The translations under genes and the position numbers were made by a program. From Prostheceraeus crozeri (lineage: Eukaryota > Platyhelminthes > Polycladida > Euryleptidae), in the NCBI GenBank assembly GCA_907163375.1, contig CAJQUW010016138.1, positions 853,524 to 917,523 of the forward strand: a DNA stretch of 64,000 nt, given 5' to 3'. This document shows, in pieces, positions 22,308 to 30,879 of the stretch. Position 1 is the stretch's first letter. Each line of letters opens with the position of its first letter. The notes under the pieces are model-generated. The model did not search any database. It was not told the DNA's origin and was given only the letters and a program-made list of their open reading frames with translations.

Positions 22308-22482
22308 TATTATCCAACTAAAATGGTAAGTCGCTACTTCCCTCCCTCTCCTCCCTTGAACGTAAACTTAATACAATCTTTTTCATTTTCGGGCATCTAC
22401 TCCATCTGCTCCACTAGTAGGACAAAATGGCGGTCAGACGTTAAAGGGTTCGCTACAATCAGATCATCTACAACTAAGGCCA

Positions 22483-23097
22483 GTGGAAGAAACAACCAAG
22501 GTACATATTCCTACACCGCTACAGCGTAAATTTAAACAAGTCTTGCGTTATGACGATCATAGCGTAGTACTACAAACGGGAATGCTCCCTTCCACGGATG
22601 TCAAGATAATGCGCAATCAGTATGGGGACTACATACTGATCCCCGTGAGTCCGTACATTCGTCACCAACTTGACATTATTGAGGAGTACGTGACGTTAAA
22701 TATGGACATTCCTACTCCTCTTGCTCAAGAGTGGAAGGCGAGAGATGACAAGGATACTCCCTATAGAAAGATTTGGGATGGTAATCAAATTTGCCTACCG
22801 GTATCACATTGGTGTACTTACTATAAGAAGGAGGGAGATCATTCAACACCCATCACATGCGACGAGCTCGGAGAAGGTACTTGGGATATCTTTTTCAAAG
22901 TGAATGGGCTATAGTATGGTCGGCACAAGGATAATAAAATAGCCTCTCTCTCCATGCATATGGAATCCATCCTATATATTCCAAAACCATCCAACCTGGA
23001 TGATATAATTGATCAAATCCTTAACAGCAGTGGTACGAAGCGCAAGTCGGAGAAGAATGCTGCCTCAAAACGCAAATCAAAGAAGGAGAATTACTAG
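22483..23097 (+). pseudogene. Conserved element protein of unknown role (copy A), homologous to 48594-49328
   Basis: Shares with the copy B product a central region and a GLYxG/GxYGRH-type block followed by KIASLSMHM (KVASLQMKV in B). The C-terminal tail is Lys/Arg/Ser-rich. A TAG at 22912-22914 interrupts that block, and the frame then continues to 23097. No ATG is found at the 5' end: the frame is open from 22372. An ATG at 22323 followed directly by GTAAGT suggests a short first exon, but the phase does not fit simply. The compact beta-rich look and position next to DNA-handling genes would fit a single-strand DNA-binding protein, but this is a guess. Confidence 0.6.
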
Positions 23098-23131
23098 TCC
23101 TTTCCTAACTCTACCCTATGACAATTCGCTT

Positions 23132-23257
23132 ATGTGCTTTGAGTGTCGTAGACGTGGTCTTATTAGATACATTTTACTTCTTCGTTGCCATCATATCATT
23201 TGTGTATTTTGTCGTGAAAAGCATCGATGTAATTCTTCATTTTGTGATATGTTATAG
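23132..23257 (+). CDS. Small RING-like zinc finger fragment
   Basis: The short frame from the ATG at 23132 contains CFEC, then a hydrophobic spacer, CHHIICVFC (C-x-H-x3-C-x2-C type) and a trailing Cys, matching the first two-thirds of a RING finger. The frame is open further upstream to 23009 but there overlaps the tail of the preceding gene, so the start is uncertain. The last zinc pair is incomplete. A fuller RING-like gene lies at 24341-24667; this may be a decayed paralogue. Confidence 0.35.
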   Translation: MCFECRRRGLIRYILLLRCHHIICVFCREKHRCNSSFCDML

Positions 23258-23309
23258 AACGTTTCCTTAGATGTGTAAGTTTCCGTTTTAGGCTTCTATC
23301 ATCATTTTT

Positions 23310-23840
23310 ATGGATTGTGAGGGTGAACCTGTACAGGAGCTCAGTGATATTGCTATGAACAATTGGACATATCAGATTGTTAGTGTCTATCATCAACACG
23401 CCAAGTGTGATCCCAATGTTGATCAATGGGCGAGAAAACACATTCATGGACTTAATCTGAAATATTTGCAAGACTATGGCTTTTCTTGTGAGAGTGCTCT
23501 TCTTATTGACTTTAAACGATGGTTAGCTGCTTTCAATGTTATACGCATCTTTTGTAATAATCCTGGTAAGGAGAGGAAAGTATTTCCCAATCTAGTCATT
23601 AATGATATTTTTCTCCCACCTTGGGATAGTAGAGTGAATCAACACTATCATGAAGTCACGAAACGCTTCAAGGATTTGTCTGTTCCTATTTTGTCTGTTC
23701 GTTGTAGTAGCTACATTCATAACCAATGCTTCTTTCCTCCTTACCTCAACACTGCCAAAGTCCTGTATGGTTATCATTGCTCGCTGTATGACAGTTACCA
23801 GTTGTATCTATTTTATCTGTTTCAAACCATTGATTTATAA
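23310..23840 (+). CDS. DEDDh-type 3'-5' exonuclease-like protein
   Basis: Open frame of 176 residues from an ATG. It begins MDCEGEPVQELS, i.e. an Asp-x-Glu pair at residues 2-4 as in exonuclease motif I. HIHGL follows at about residues 43-47, a DFKRWL block near 67, and near the end YHCSLYDSYQLYLF gives His-x4-Asp, the DEDDh motif III. The order and spacing fit the RNase T/DnaQ fold, and no other domain is present. I see no counterpart in copy B, so it is an accessory nuclease of copy A. It could trim ends, proofread in trans or degrade host RNA or DNA; none of this is shown. Intact from start to stop. Confidence 0.5.
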   Translation: MDCEGEPVQELSDIAMNNWTYQIVSVYHQHAKCDPNVDQWARKHIHGLNLKYLQDYGFSCESALLIDFKRWLAAFNVIRIFCNNPGKERKVFPNLVINDIFLPPWDSRVNQHYHEVTKRFKDLSVPILSVRCSSYIHNQCFFPPYLNTAKVLYGYHCSLYDSYQLYLFYLFQTIDL

Positions 23841-23927
23841 TGCATGCTTGTTACACTTATTCAATAAATGTTACTATGAGAAGAGTTGTTGTTTTCATGC
23901 AATGGATGGGTTAGTTAAAGGGCGATC

Positions 23928-24338
23928 ATGTCTTTCTCAAATGACTGCGGAACATTGCATTTTCATAGACAAAGTTTAAAAGGAGCTGTTCAAGATTATG
24001 TGATAAATTTTCATAAAGATGAGACCGACATCGAAGCAGTGATCGATGATGCTAGCACTCTATTCCTAGAGTTAATGAATACATTCTCTGATAGCATTGT
24101 CATGGCGCGATTATTTGCGAAAATTAAGTTTAGTCATTTTGGAAAGGAAGAGGTGGAAACTCGCTCTTTCCATTTTGCTTCTTATTCAATGGAAGTGGTA
24201 GATCAACCCGAAGAATTTTTTAAAAGACATATGATAAAAATTGCTGAACGTCTCAACGCATTTAACCATCATGGTAGCAGTCTAGTGATTGAAGCGATTT
24301 CAGATATTCACATTCAACTTTCCATAAAGAAAAATTGA
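23928..24338 (+). CDS. Stand-alone paralogue of the polymerase N-terminal domain
   Basis: 136 residues from an ATG at 23928. Residues about 55-130 (ARLFAKIKFSHF ... FNHHGSSLVIEAISDIHIQLS) align by eye with the segment of the polymerase N-terminus that reads ALIYLKLKYIKIDF ... FNQRDSALIFDGVDSAIFKIS. The same domain, usually with a GSGW-type block in that place, precedes family-B polymerases of these elements. Here it stands alone, ending before the LPK block. It overlaps the next gene's upstream region closely. The function of the domain is unknown; an interaction or DNA-end role is possible. Confidence 0.5.
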   Translation: MSFSNDCGTLHFHRQSLKGAVQDYVINFHKDETDIEAVIDDASTLFLELMNTFSDSIVMARLFAKIKFSHFGKEEVETRSFHFASYSMEVVDQPEEFFKRHMIKIAERLNAFNHHGSSLVIEAISDIHIQLSIKKN

Positions 24339-24340
24339 AA

Positions 24341-24667
24341 ATGCAGTGGTACTTGATTGTAGCACAACTGGTTTTCGAGCTATGTCTGCTCACTCTCGAA
24401 GTATATTCCTTCTGTACATGCGTCTATTATTTAGAAAACGCTAGCAAATTCATATCTTCAAAAGGACTTGCTATAGACGTTACCAGTAACGGTGAAACTA
24501 TGTGTTGTGATGTATGTAAGCGAAAGGATGGAAATGAAAAGCGCATCTTCAAGAGATGTAAGCACGCTTTTTGTCAACGCTGTTTCATACGTAATTGCAT
24601 TCAACTTTGCAAATGTAACCACTGTGATATTGCTCATTTCGATTGTCACTTATGCCGCAATAGTTAG
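24341..24667 (+). CDS. Membrane-anchored RING-like protein
   Basis: Starts at the ATG at 24341 (a TTG just upstream overlaps the preceding stop). Residues about 5-30 form one hydrophobic segment (IVAQLVFELCLLTLEVYS), a likely membrane anchor. The C-terminal half is a RING-type zinc finger: CDVC, then CKHAFCQRC (C-x-H-x3-C-x2-C), CKCNHC and CHLC. Together they suggest a membrane-bound ubiquitin ligase, a class common among large DNA viruses for acting on host proteins. No equivalent is recognised in copy B. Frame intact. Confidence 0.5.
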   Translation: MQWYLIVAQLVFELCLLTLEVYSFCTCVYYLENASKFISSKGLAIDVTSNGETMCCDVCKRKDGNEKRIFKRCKHAFCQRCFIRNCIQLCKCNHCDIAHFDCHLCRNS

Positions 24668-24718
24668 TACCTATGCAAATGTGGTAAAGGCAGGTTTTAG
24701 CAAAGACTAACACGGAAA

Positions 24719-25086
24719 ATGGCGAAACGTAAAAACACGAAACGTAAAAGTCAAAAGTCTTCAAAGTTTTCTTCAGCCATTCAAGCTCTCCGACGAATGA
24801 AAGCAAATCAGCGATACAATGCTATACGACATGCTAACGATAAATTCATTTGTGAAATTATTTCTCATGTGAGAAAGTTGAGGACGATGAAATTAGCACC
24901 AAAACAACGAAAGTTACTTAAGCAATATGCTACAAAATTGCGTTTCATCTCTAATCCTAAAGTCACCCTTCAAAGAAAGAGGGAAACTCTAACACAAAAA
25001 AGGGCGGTTTCCTTTCAGCGTTACTACCGATGCTAGCTCCTGTCGTGGGCAACGTATTGGGTAGTAACTTTGGGTCTAAGCGTTAA
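24719..25086 (+). pseudogene. Basic small virion-type protein (copy A), frameshifted near its end
   Basis: Homologue of 48050-48442 in copy B: very basic start (AKRKNTKRKSQKSSKFSSA), a helical middle (NDKFICEIISHVRKLR), the conserved block FISNPKVTLQRKR (FSNPRSIDKKRR in B), and a hydrophobic Gly/Ala/Leu-rich tail. In A that tail is found in another frame from about 25000 to the TAA at 25084-25086, so a small indel lies in the A/G run near 24995. Lies directly before the packaging ATPase in both copies. Small size, charge and a hydrophobic tail suggest a core or membrane-associated capsid protein. Confidence 0.55.
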
Positions 25087-25117
25087 TTATTCAAATGTTG
25101 AATCTCAAAGTATTAAA

Positions 25118-25735
25118 ATGGATTTCAGACTTCAATGTGATAAAGTTCTGACTGTATCAGGTCCATCTCATCCAGGTAAAACTGTTTTCACGCTGAATTT
25201 ATTGGATAAAAGAAGGGAGTTGTTTAAGGAACCTATCAATCGAGTGATTTGGTGTTATGGTATTTATTAACCGTCGCTGTTTCAGGAATTGCAAAGTCGC
25301 AACTTTATTCGACATGAAGGAATTATTCGAGTGGATAAACTTCAGTCTAATGATGTTGTTGTATTGGATGATCTATTAAAAGAAAGTAAGAATTCCAAAG
25401 ATGTTACAGATATGTTCACTCGCGCAGCACATCATAAAAGGTGCTTTATCATCTATATCACGCAAAATTTGTTTCCTGATGGAAAAGAAGCTCGTACACG
25501 AAACCTGAATACACACTATTATGCTATTTTCAAGAATCCGCGAGATAAAAGTCAATTTGAAATTTTAGCGCGACAAGTTGCACCAAGAGGATCAAAAGCC
25601 TTAATTGAAATTTTTCAAGCAGCTACTGAAAAACCACACGGTTACTTATTCATTGACTTTACGCAAGAGTGTCCGGAAGAATTTAGATTTCGAAGTGATA
25701 TTTTGAAAACTCCCATGATTATCTACAAACTATGA
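25118..25735 (+). pseudogene. Genome-packaging ATPase (FtsK/HerA type) of copy A, one stop
   Basis: Motor ATPase that pumps the genome into capsids. Start at the ATG at 25118, giving the same N-terminus spacing as copy B. Walker A is GPSHPGKT, Walker B is VVVLDDLL, followed by a conserved Gln/Asn sensor segment (IIYITQNLF) and the arginine-bearing KEARTRNLNTHY; the C-terminus has HGYLFIDFTQECPE. An in-frame TAA at 25268-25270 interrupts it between Walker A and B. It overlaps the next gene by ATGA. About 205 codons, normal for the family. Confidence 0.85.
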
Positions 25736-26425
25736 GTTCTTATTCTCGCATGATTGTTATTCCTCAGGATGAATATGTACAATTGATTGCTATACAACAA
25801 GTAAAGCAACCTCTTGCAAATCAAATGTATAGGAAAGAACTAGATTATCAGCAAAATGTTCACATCAAAGATCCACATCGTGCTGTATTATTACAATCGG
25901 AAACTGTCGAAGAATTAAAAAGTTTGAAGAATAAGATGCGTGACTCTGTTTCGGACTGCTACACCTTTAGCATCTCGTGCACATGCAATGTCCCTTTTCA
26001 ACAGCATTGAACCATATCTCACTGTGAATGATAGAGGTGACATCATTTCAGATGATAATGAAATTATTAACGCTTCACGTTATGAAGACTTGATTCACTA
26101 TGCGACACGTAGAAAGCGCCGTCAGGGCTATGTTCCACCTGGTTGGACATACTTTCTTAAACTATTGAAAAAGCATAATGTGCCAAAATTTGCTTTGAAT
26201 AATGAGACATTGAAAGAACTTGATTCAACAGTGGCTACTGCTCCAATGCTTCAGACGATGAAAATGCCAACAAATTGGTTTAAGACGTCACCTTCTACAT
26301 CCCCTCCCACACTCACTAAGCAAACAAGAGGAAGAACTCGACGTAGATCTGCGCCACCACTAAAACTAGTAAAAGGAAAACGTAAAACAGCTCCTCCAAA
26401 GAAATACATGTTCTCAGACTATTAA
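25732..26425 (+). pseudogene. Conserved element protein downstream of ATPase (copy A), frameshifted
   Basis: Overlaps the ATPase stop. Homologous along its length to 50129-50779 of copy B: start YSRMIVIPQDEYVQL, a coiled, charged segment around IKDPHRA, then (in another frame from about 25940) a region ending GYVPPGWTYFLKLL (GAPQGWSYFQKIL in B), and a basic tail (RGRTRRRSAPPLKL). The shift lies near 25935-25965. Always between ATPase and integrase here. I do not know the function; the basic tail suggests nucleic-acid contact or a nuclear signal. Confidence 0.55.
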
Positions 26426-26426
26426 T

Positions 26427-26642
26427 ATGAAGCAGTTGTGTTGCTTACCATGTAATGAACCGCCAGAGGTGAATGTCGTTGTCACTTGCACTTGCTGCGC
26501 CAGCTCTCACAATGAAACCCCTAAGCAATGTGAACACGATCGCAAAACCGCTAAAGCTAAATGCTGTAGTTGTTGTAAATGTAGAAAGGCAAGAAAGCAA
26601 AAAGATAAGAAGGAGGAAAAAGAGTCAGTCGTCATCGACTGA
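26427..26642 (+). CDS. Small cysteine-rich protein, start overlaps preceding stop
   Basis: 71 codons from an ATG lying one base after the preceding TAA. Cys pairs are frequent (LCCLPC, CTCCASSH, CCSCCKCRK), followed by a Lys/Glu-rich tail. It overlaps the integrase open frame in another phase. In copy B the corresponding place encodes INCVSSCCAINTR, but without an ATG. Conservation of the double Cys hints at a real small protein; it may equally be an overlap artefact. Confidence 0.35.
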   Translation: MKQLCCLPCNEPPEVNVVVTCTCCASSHNETPKQCEHDRKTAKAKCCSCCKCRKARKQKDKKEEKESVVID

Positions 26643-27691
26643 GCGTTTGAAGTCATTCTATTATGATGTAAAACATCCAGCAGGATTTGCATCTATCACG
26701 AAATTGTCAAAAGCGAGTGGTCTTCCACAATCACAAGTTAAACGATGGTTAAAGGGTCAGGCTACATATACACTCCACAAACAAGCGAAAAAGAAGTACC
26801 GTACCCGCCATTATATTGCCCATGACATTGATGAACAGTGGCAAGCAGATTTGTGTGATGTCGCCTCCATTTCAAAACATAATTCAGGAAAACATTTTAT
26901 TTTAACCGTCATTGATATTTTCTCGCGTTATGCGTGGGCTCAACCTTTAAAAACTAAAGAAGGTAAAGGAGTAGCAAAGGTATTCCAAACAATTTTTCGA
27001 GAAGGTCGCATTCCAAAAGGAATTCAGAGTGATCAAGGAAAGAGTTTGAAAATCAGCATGTGAGAAGATTATTTGAGAGGCATGACATTGAGTTGTTTAG
27101 TTAAAGAGTGCTTATAAAGCTGCACTCGTTGAACGTTTTAATCGCACATTAAAAAATCGCTTGTGGCGACATTTTACTGCCAACTTGACACAAAATTGGA
27201 CAAAGGTTCTACAAGATACACTCCATGCCTACAATCACTCTGTTCACCGTTCTATTGGACTCAGACCAGTAGATGTAAATGCTGACAATGTAGATAAAGT
27301 GCGCGAATCATTCCAACGTAAACACACTCATGTGAAAAGTGATGTGAAAATTGGTGACAAAGTTCTTATCTCAAAAGTGAAAGGTGTTTTTGCCAAAGGG
27401 TACCTTCTGAATTGGACAGAGGAGGTATTTACAGTATCAAGGATTGATCAAAAAGACTCTCCCACCACCTACAAGTTGAAAGATTACAATAATGAAGACA
27501 TTGAGGGTAGCTTTTACCGCGATGAGATTAAGGTAGTCACTGAAAGTGAAACATATTTGGTAGAAAAAATCATCCGATGTAAAAAGCGACAAGGTGAAGA
27601 ATGGTGTCTTGTTAAATGGGCTAGTTATCCTTCAAGTATGAACTCTTGGATGCGTCGTGCCGACATCTTTCATCTAAGTGATCGACAGTGA
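26473..27691 (+). pseudogene. Retrovirus-like integrase with chromodomain (copy A), frameshifted
   Basis: DDE integrase that inserts the element into host DNA. The conserved protein begins near 26650 (FYYDVKHPAGFAS, then QATYTLHKQAKKKYRTR). The core has WQADLCD (first Asp), a conserved IDIFSRYAW strand, QSDQGK (second Asp) and LVERFNRTL (Glu), the latter two in different frames because of at least two small indels between 27045 and 27110. The C-terminal part has a chromodomain-like segment (YLVEKIIRCKK, VKWASYPSSMNSW) that may guide insertion to modified histones. The upstream start at 26473 is in frame but gives an unusual Ala/Val-rich leader, so it is doubtful. Family secure. Confidence 0.88.
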
Positions 27692-27732
27692 TTCATGCAA
27701 AGTTGTAACTAACAATGTTTAGGGTTTGAGCT

Positions 27733-28164
27733 ATGAATCCAACTGCCTCATTTTATTCACGACCCTCCTATGTAAGTGGCGGAGGACAAATTTACATCGG
27801 CGCTCGCCGCCAACGTGGAGGTAGCATACTTGGTGTACTGAAATATGTTGTAGCACCTCTCATATCCAATGTCGGTAGATCTTTAAAACGAAATGTTTTA
27901 AGTAATGCCGCTGGCTTTGCTGGTGATGTTGCTAGTGATCTTTCCAGAGGTAGAAGTTTTAAGAGCAGTTTGTTGAATCGTGGGAAGGAACGCGGTTTAA
28001 AAACATTGAAGCAGACCTTTGCTGGTGTTACTCAAGGAAAGAAATCACCTAAACGAATGAATAAAGGAAGGAGGAAACATCGCGGAGCTGGTAAGGTGCG
28101 ATCTTCAGTCAAAAGGCATTCACACAAACGTCGCAGAGGCTCTAATCATTCATCAGGCGCTTAA
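27733..28164 (+). CDS. Basic pX-like core/minor virion protein (copy A)
   Basis: 143 residues, intact. N-terminus FYSRPSYVSGGGQIYIGARR, then a double-Gly site (RQRGGSILGVLKYVV) followed by a hydrophobic amphipathic helix, an Ala/Gly/Asp stretch, and a Lys/Arg-rich tail. The layout (Gly-Gly near a hydrophobic helix, then basic tail) recalls adenovirus core protein pX/mu and the membrane-lytic part of pVI; the Gly-Gly would suit cleavage by the element's own protease. Homologue 53697-54179 lies in the same place, directly before the hexon gene. Confidence 0.6.
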   Translation: MNPTASFYSRPSYVSGGGQIYIGARRQRGGSILGVLKYVVAPLISNVGRSLKRNVLSNAAGFAGDVASDLSRGRSFKSSLLNRGKERGLKTLKQTFAGVTQGKKSPKRMNKGRRKHRGAGKVRSSVKRHSHKRRRGSNHSSGA

Positions 28165-28190
28165 CGACGACGCTGTCATAACTTCTAATC

Positions 28191-29468
28191 ATGGAGTGTA
28201 AAACTTCTGGGTTTTGTTTGTTTGATCAACAAGCCATACAGACGGATATTCTTAGCTCAAGTATTGTAGATTATCATCCTCGAACACCTGAGAATGCTGG
28301 CCCCATTGAATTTGTTATTCCTGGTGGTAGTGATGACTACATAGATGTGAGTTATGCGATGCTTGATCTAAAGTTTAGAATTCAGCAAGCAGATGGAACT
28401 GCTATTGAGGATGCGCATAAAGGTGGACTGAACAATTTACCATTGACTACATTACTTCGCGATGTTTTTCCAACGATTGGAGAGCAGCAGATGGAAGGTG
28501 GTCGAAGCGATTATCCCTATAAATCACATTTCAATCATGTATCACAGTTTCATCCAGCAGCACAAAAAAGTCATATGGAAGCAATGGGATGGCACAAAAA
28601 TGAAGCAGGAAAATTTGATGTTGAAACAAACAGTGGCTTTGTAGAGCGATCTGCTATGATTAAAAATAGTAAAGTATGTCAGCTACATGGTCCACTGAAT
28701 TTAGACTTCTTTAGACAGTCAAAGTTTTTACTCTGTAATACCAGCATGCGACTCAAGCTGACATTGAATAAGCCTGAATTTGCTCTGGATGCATTTGGTA
28801 AAGTTGACAATTTTAGAATTCATGTGGAAGATATTGCACTTTACATTCGTCGAGTAGTACCGAATCCAAGTGTCATTAGAGGGCATGCTGAAGGTCTGAA
28901 CCGCCAAAATGCCATTTACCCCGTTCAGCATACAAAGCTTCTCACCTTTACAATTCCGAAAGATCAAAAGAGTTTCATGAAAGATGGCCTCTTTCCATCA
29001 GAAGCACCGAAGCTCCTCATGGTGGCAATGGTTGAAAATGATGCATTTAATGGTAGTATAAAGAAGAATCCCTTCAATTTTAAACACAATCAGTTAAGTG
29101 AAATTGCTTTGCGTGTAAATGGTGTGAGTCAACCTGGTCCACCCTACAAACCAGATTTTGCTGCGGGTCAATTTCTGCGCAGTTATGTTGATTTTATGGA
29201 TGTCTTTGGTTTTTACAATACGGATGACACCAACGGACTCACTATGAAAGAGTTTAAGAGTGGATATGCTATTTATGCATTTGATTTGACTGCTGACAGC
29301 GATATTAGTGCACCCTATCGTCAAGCGAACGTGCCTCATAATATTTGTTTGGATTTGACGTTCAAAAGAACACTACCTGCGACGATTAATGTATTAATTT
29401 ATGCAGTCTTCGATTCAAACATTGAAATTACAAAGTATCGTGACGTGATTCTTCAGTATAATCGTTAA
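28191..29468 (+). CDS. Major capsid protein, hexon-like double jelly roll (copy A)
   Basis: 425 residues, uninterrupted. Identification rests on the adintovirus/Polinton hexon family, often annotated in animal genomes as F54H12.2-like. Conserved pieces: QTDILSSSIVDYHP near the start, GPIEFVIPGGSDDYIDV, DVFPTIGEQQMEGG, the GPLNLDFFRQSKFLL block, RRVVPNPSVIRGHA, NPFNFKH, and the C-terminal strand pattern TFKRTLPATINVLIYAVFDS. The copy B protein (54190-55473) has 427 residues with the same blocks in order. It would form trimeric capsomers. It starts 27 bp after the pX-like gene, and its stop overlaps the protease start (TAATG). The open frame, despite decay elsewhere, is notable. Confidence 0.88.
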   Translation: MECKTSGFCLFDQQAIQTDILSSSIVDYHPRTPENAGPIEFVIPGGSDDYIDVSYAMLDLKFRIQQADGTAIEDAHKGGLNNLPLTTLLRDVFPTIGEQQMEGGRSDYPYKSHFNHVSQFHPAAQKSHMEAMGWHKNEAGKFDVETNSGFVERSAMIKNSKVCQLHGPLNLDFFRQSKFLLCNTSMRLKLTLNKPEFALDAFGKVDNFRIHVEDIALYIRRVVPNPSVIRGHAEGLNRQNAIYPVQHTKLLTFTIPKDQKSFMKDGLFPSEAPKLLMVAMVENDAFNGSIKKNPFNFKHNQLSEIALRVNGVSQPGPPYKPDFAAGQFLRSYVDFMDVFGFYNTDDTNGLTMKEFKSGYAIYAFDLTADSDISAPYRQANVPHNICLDLTFKRTLPATINVLIYAVFDSNIEITKYRDVILQYNR

Positions 29469-29929
29469 TGAGTTGGTTGAATGCTGACGATATTATAACT
29501 AAAGTACAGCGTAATGCAGACGAAGCGACGTTGAAAGCTTTCGATAATGTCTATTCGCTCGATACCTTACCACCTGCAATAAATCACTATCCCATCTTTA
29601 TTGTGCTAAACACTCATTCGCAGAATTTAGGCGGTGAGCATTGGAAAACGATCTTTATTGGAGAAGACCGACGTGGTGAACTATTTGACTCGCTTGCTCA
29701 ACCTCCGAATATACCCACGCAGCAGTGGTTGAGAAAACATACGTGTCAATATCAGCGAAATGAACGCATACTACAAAATCCACTTTCATCAACGTGCGGT
29801 GCTTTTGTACTGTACTTCATCTTAAAACGTTTACATGTATCTCGATTTGTATCTGTTATTCAAAACTTTTCATGTAATCCATCCTCTAATGAAAAAATGA
29901 TTTGTAAGTTCTATAATGATTTGAAATAA
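29468..29929 (+). CDS. Adenain-type cysteine protease (copy A)
   Basis: Maturation protease of the adenovirus type (peptidase C5/Ulp1-like fold). 153 residues. Catalytic set by motif: His58 in GGEHWKTIF, Asp74 in ELFDSL, Gln103 upstream of Cys110 in SSTCGAFVLYF. All are present, as in copy B. It would cleave capsid and core proteins during particle maturation. It overlaps the hexon stop by one base pair step (TAATG) and ends with TGAAATAAAAAC, giving a stop with AATAAA signal. It converges on the minus-strand TBP-like gene. Confidence 0.88.
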   Translation: MSWLNADDIITKVQRNADEATLKAFDNVYSLDTLPPAINHYPIFIVLNTHSQNLGGEHWKTIFIGEDRRGELFDSLAQPPNIPTQQWLRKHTCQYQRNERILQNPLSSTCGAFVLYFILKRLHVSRFVSVIQNFSCNPSSNEKMICKFYNDLK

Positions 29930-29955
29930 AAACATCATGTTGGAAAAATTGTTTT

Positions 29956-30502
29956 TTATCTTACAATCCGCTGGGTACGTACATACTCGATGAGATAGTC
30001 TAGGATCACATTTGCTTGTACATGAGATTTTAGTCCAGTAATGATCACTTTACTATTATGAAAGATTGCAACATGCACAGGTAACCAACAACTAATGAGA
30101 GCTGCAGGAAAAAGTTCGGGTTCATAACACAAATTATAACTGCTGGTACGAATCTTCAAAAATGATACACTGTCACTCAATTGAGTAGAGATCACCATAT
30201 TGTCCACAGTCAGATTCGACATCACACACCTCTCCCTCTTCCATATCCGACGTAGTAGTCTCTGTAGCTCTAAGCGCATTGACTGCGCCGATGAATGAGA
30301 AAGGGCGCCGAGAATCTGTACAGTTCCATTTGAGAAGAGTTGAAGATTCCGTGAATTGCTCATCTTCACCACTAACATTTGAGGTCGACCCGGGTAATAC
30401 TTGCTGTTTTGGAAGGTGTTGGTGTAGTATTGTGAGATCGATTTTGGTGTAGAGTCTGAAGCGACGGAGAATGTTGACGATGGTGTAGCGATGGCGCTTC
30501 AT
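29956..30502 (-). pseudogene. TBP-like protein (copy A), frameshifted near its start
   Basis: The frame 29956-30378 carries two copies of a strand-turn-strand motif like those of TATA-binding protein: LQLFSNGTVQILG, and about 75 residues later CYEPELFPAALI followed by VAIFHNSKVIITGLKS. Eukaryotic TBP has YEPELFPGLI and a similar FxSGKxVxTGxK in its second repeat. The copy B homologue (56043-56612) has both motifs at the same spacing. The upstream 30380-30502 segment (ATG at 30500-30502) resembles the start of the B protein but lies in another frame, so a small indel near 30395 is inferred. It would act as a DNA-binding transcription factor for the element's TATA promoters. Fold by motif only. 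Confidence 0.5.
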
Positions 30503-30824
30503 GATGAAAAAATGAGTAAATTGAGCGATGTACCTTCCTTTTATACTTTTCTCAACTACCTTGATGAAATGTGAAGTTAGTATGCAGTTGGGAATGATAG
30601 AGTTGAATTCGCCGTTTGTTGACGCGCAGCCAGATGCGATTTCCAATACGTGAATGTCTTTTCATATAGAAGTATTTCAAATCCTTCATGATATGATGTC
30701 GAGATTGAAAATGACAAGAAGATAAAGCAAACTCTCTTCTCACATTTCCAGTTGAATCTTTGAAATAGACGTTTCGATCATGATCTGTTTCAATACGTTG
30801 TAGGGAATCTAATTTCCAACTCAT
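30503..30824 (-). pseudogene. PC4-like accessory protein (copy A), interrupted
   Basis: From the ATG at 30822-30824 a 90-codon frame ends at TGA 30552-30554. Beyond it the same frame continues with coding-like sequence (EKYKRKVHRSIYSFF) matching the copy B protein at 56413-56973 (WETFTKEILPQITSF). The first half starts SWKLDSLQRI and the second has GNRIWLRVNKRRIQLY, corresponding to the two halves of the B protein. The layout recalls a doubled PC4/p15 single-strand DNA-binding coactivator domain, a weak assignment. Directly upstream of the TBP-like gene, same strand. Confidence 0.35.
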
Positions 30825-30879
30825 GGTGCGTGGTAGTCATGTCTGATTAAGATTTGCATAGTAGGGCGACGAACTCACG

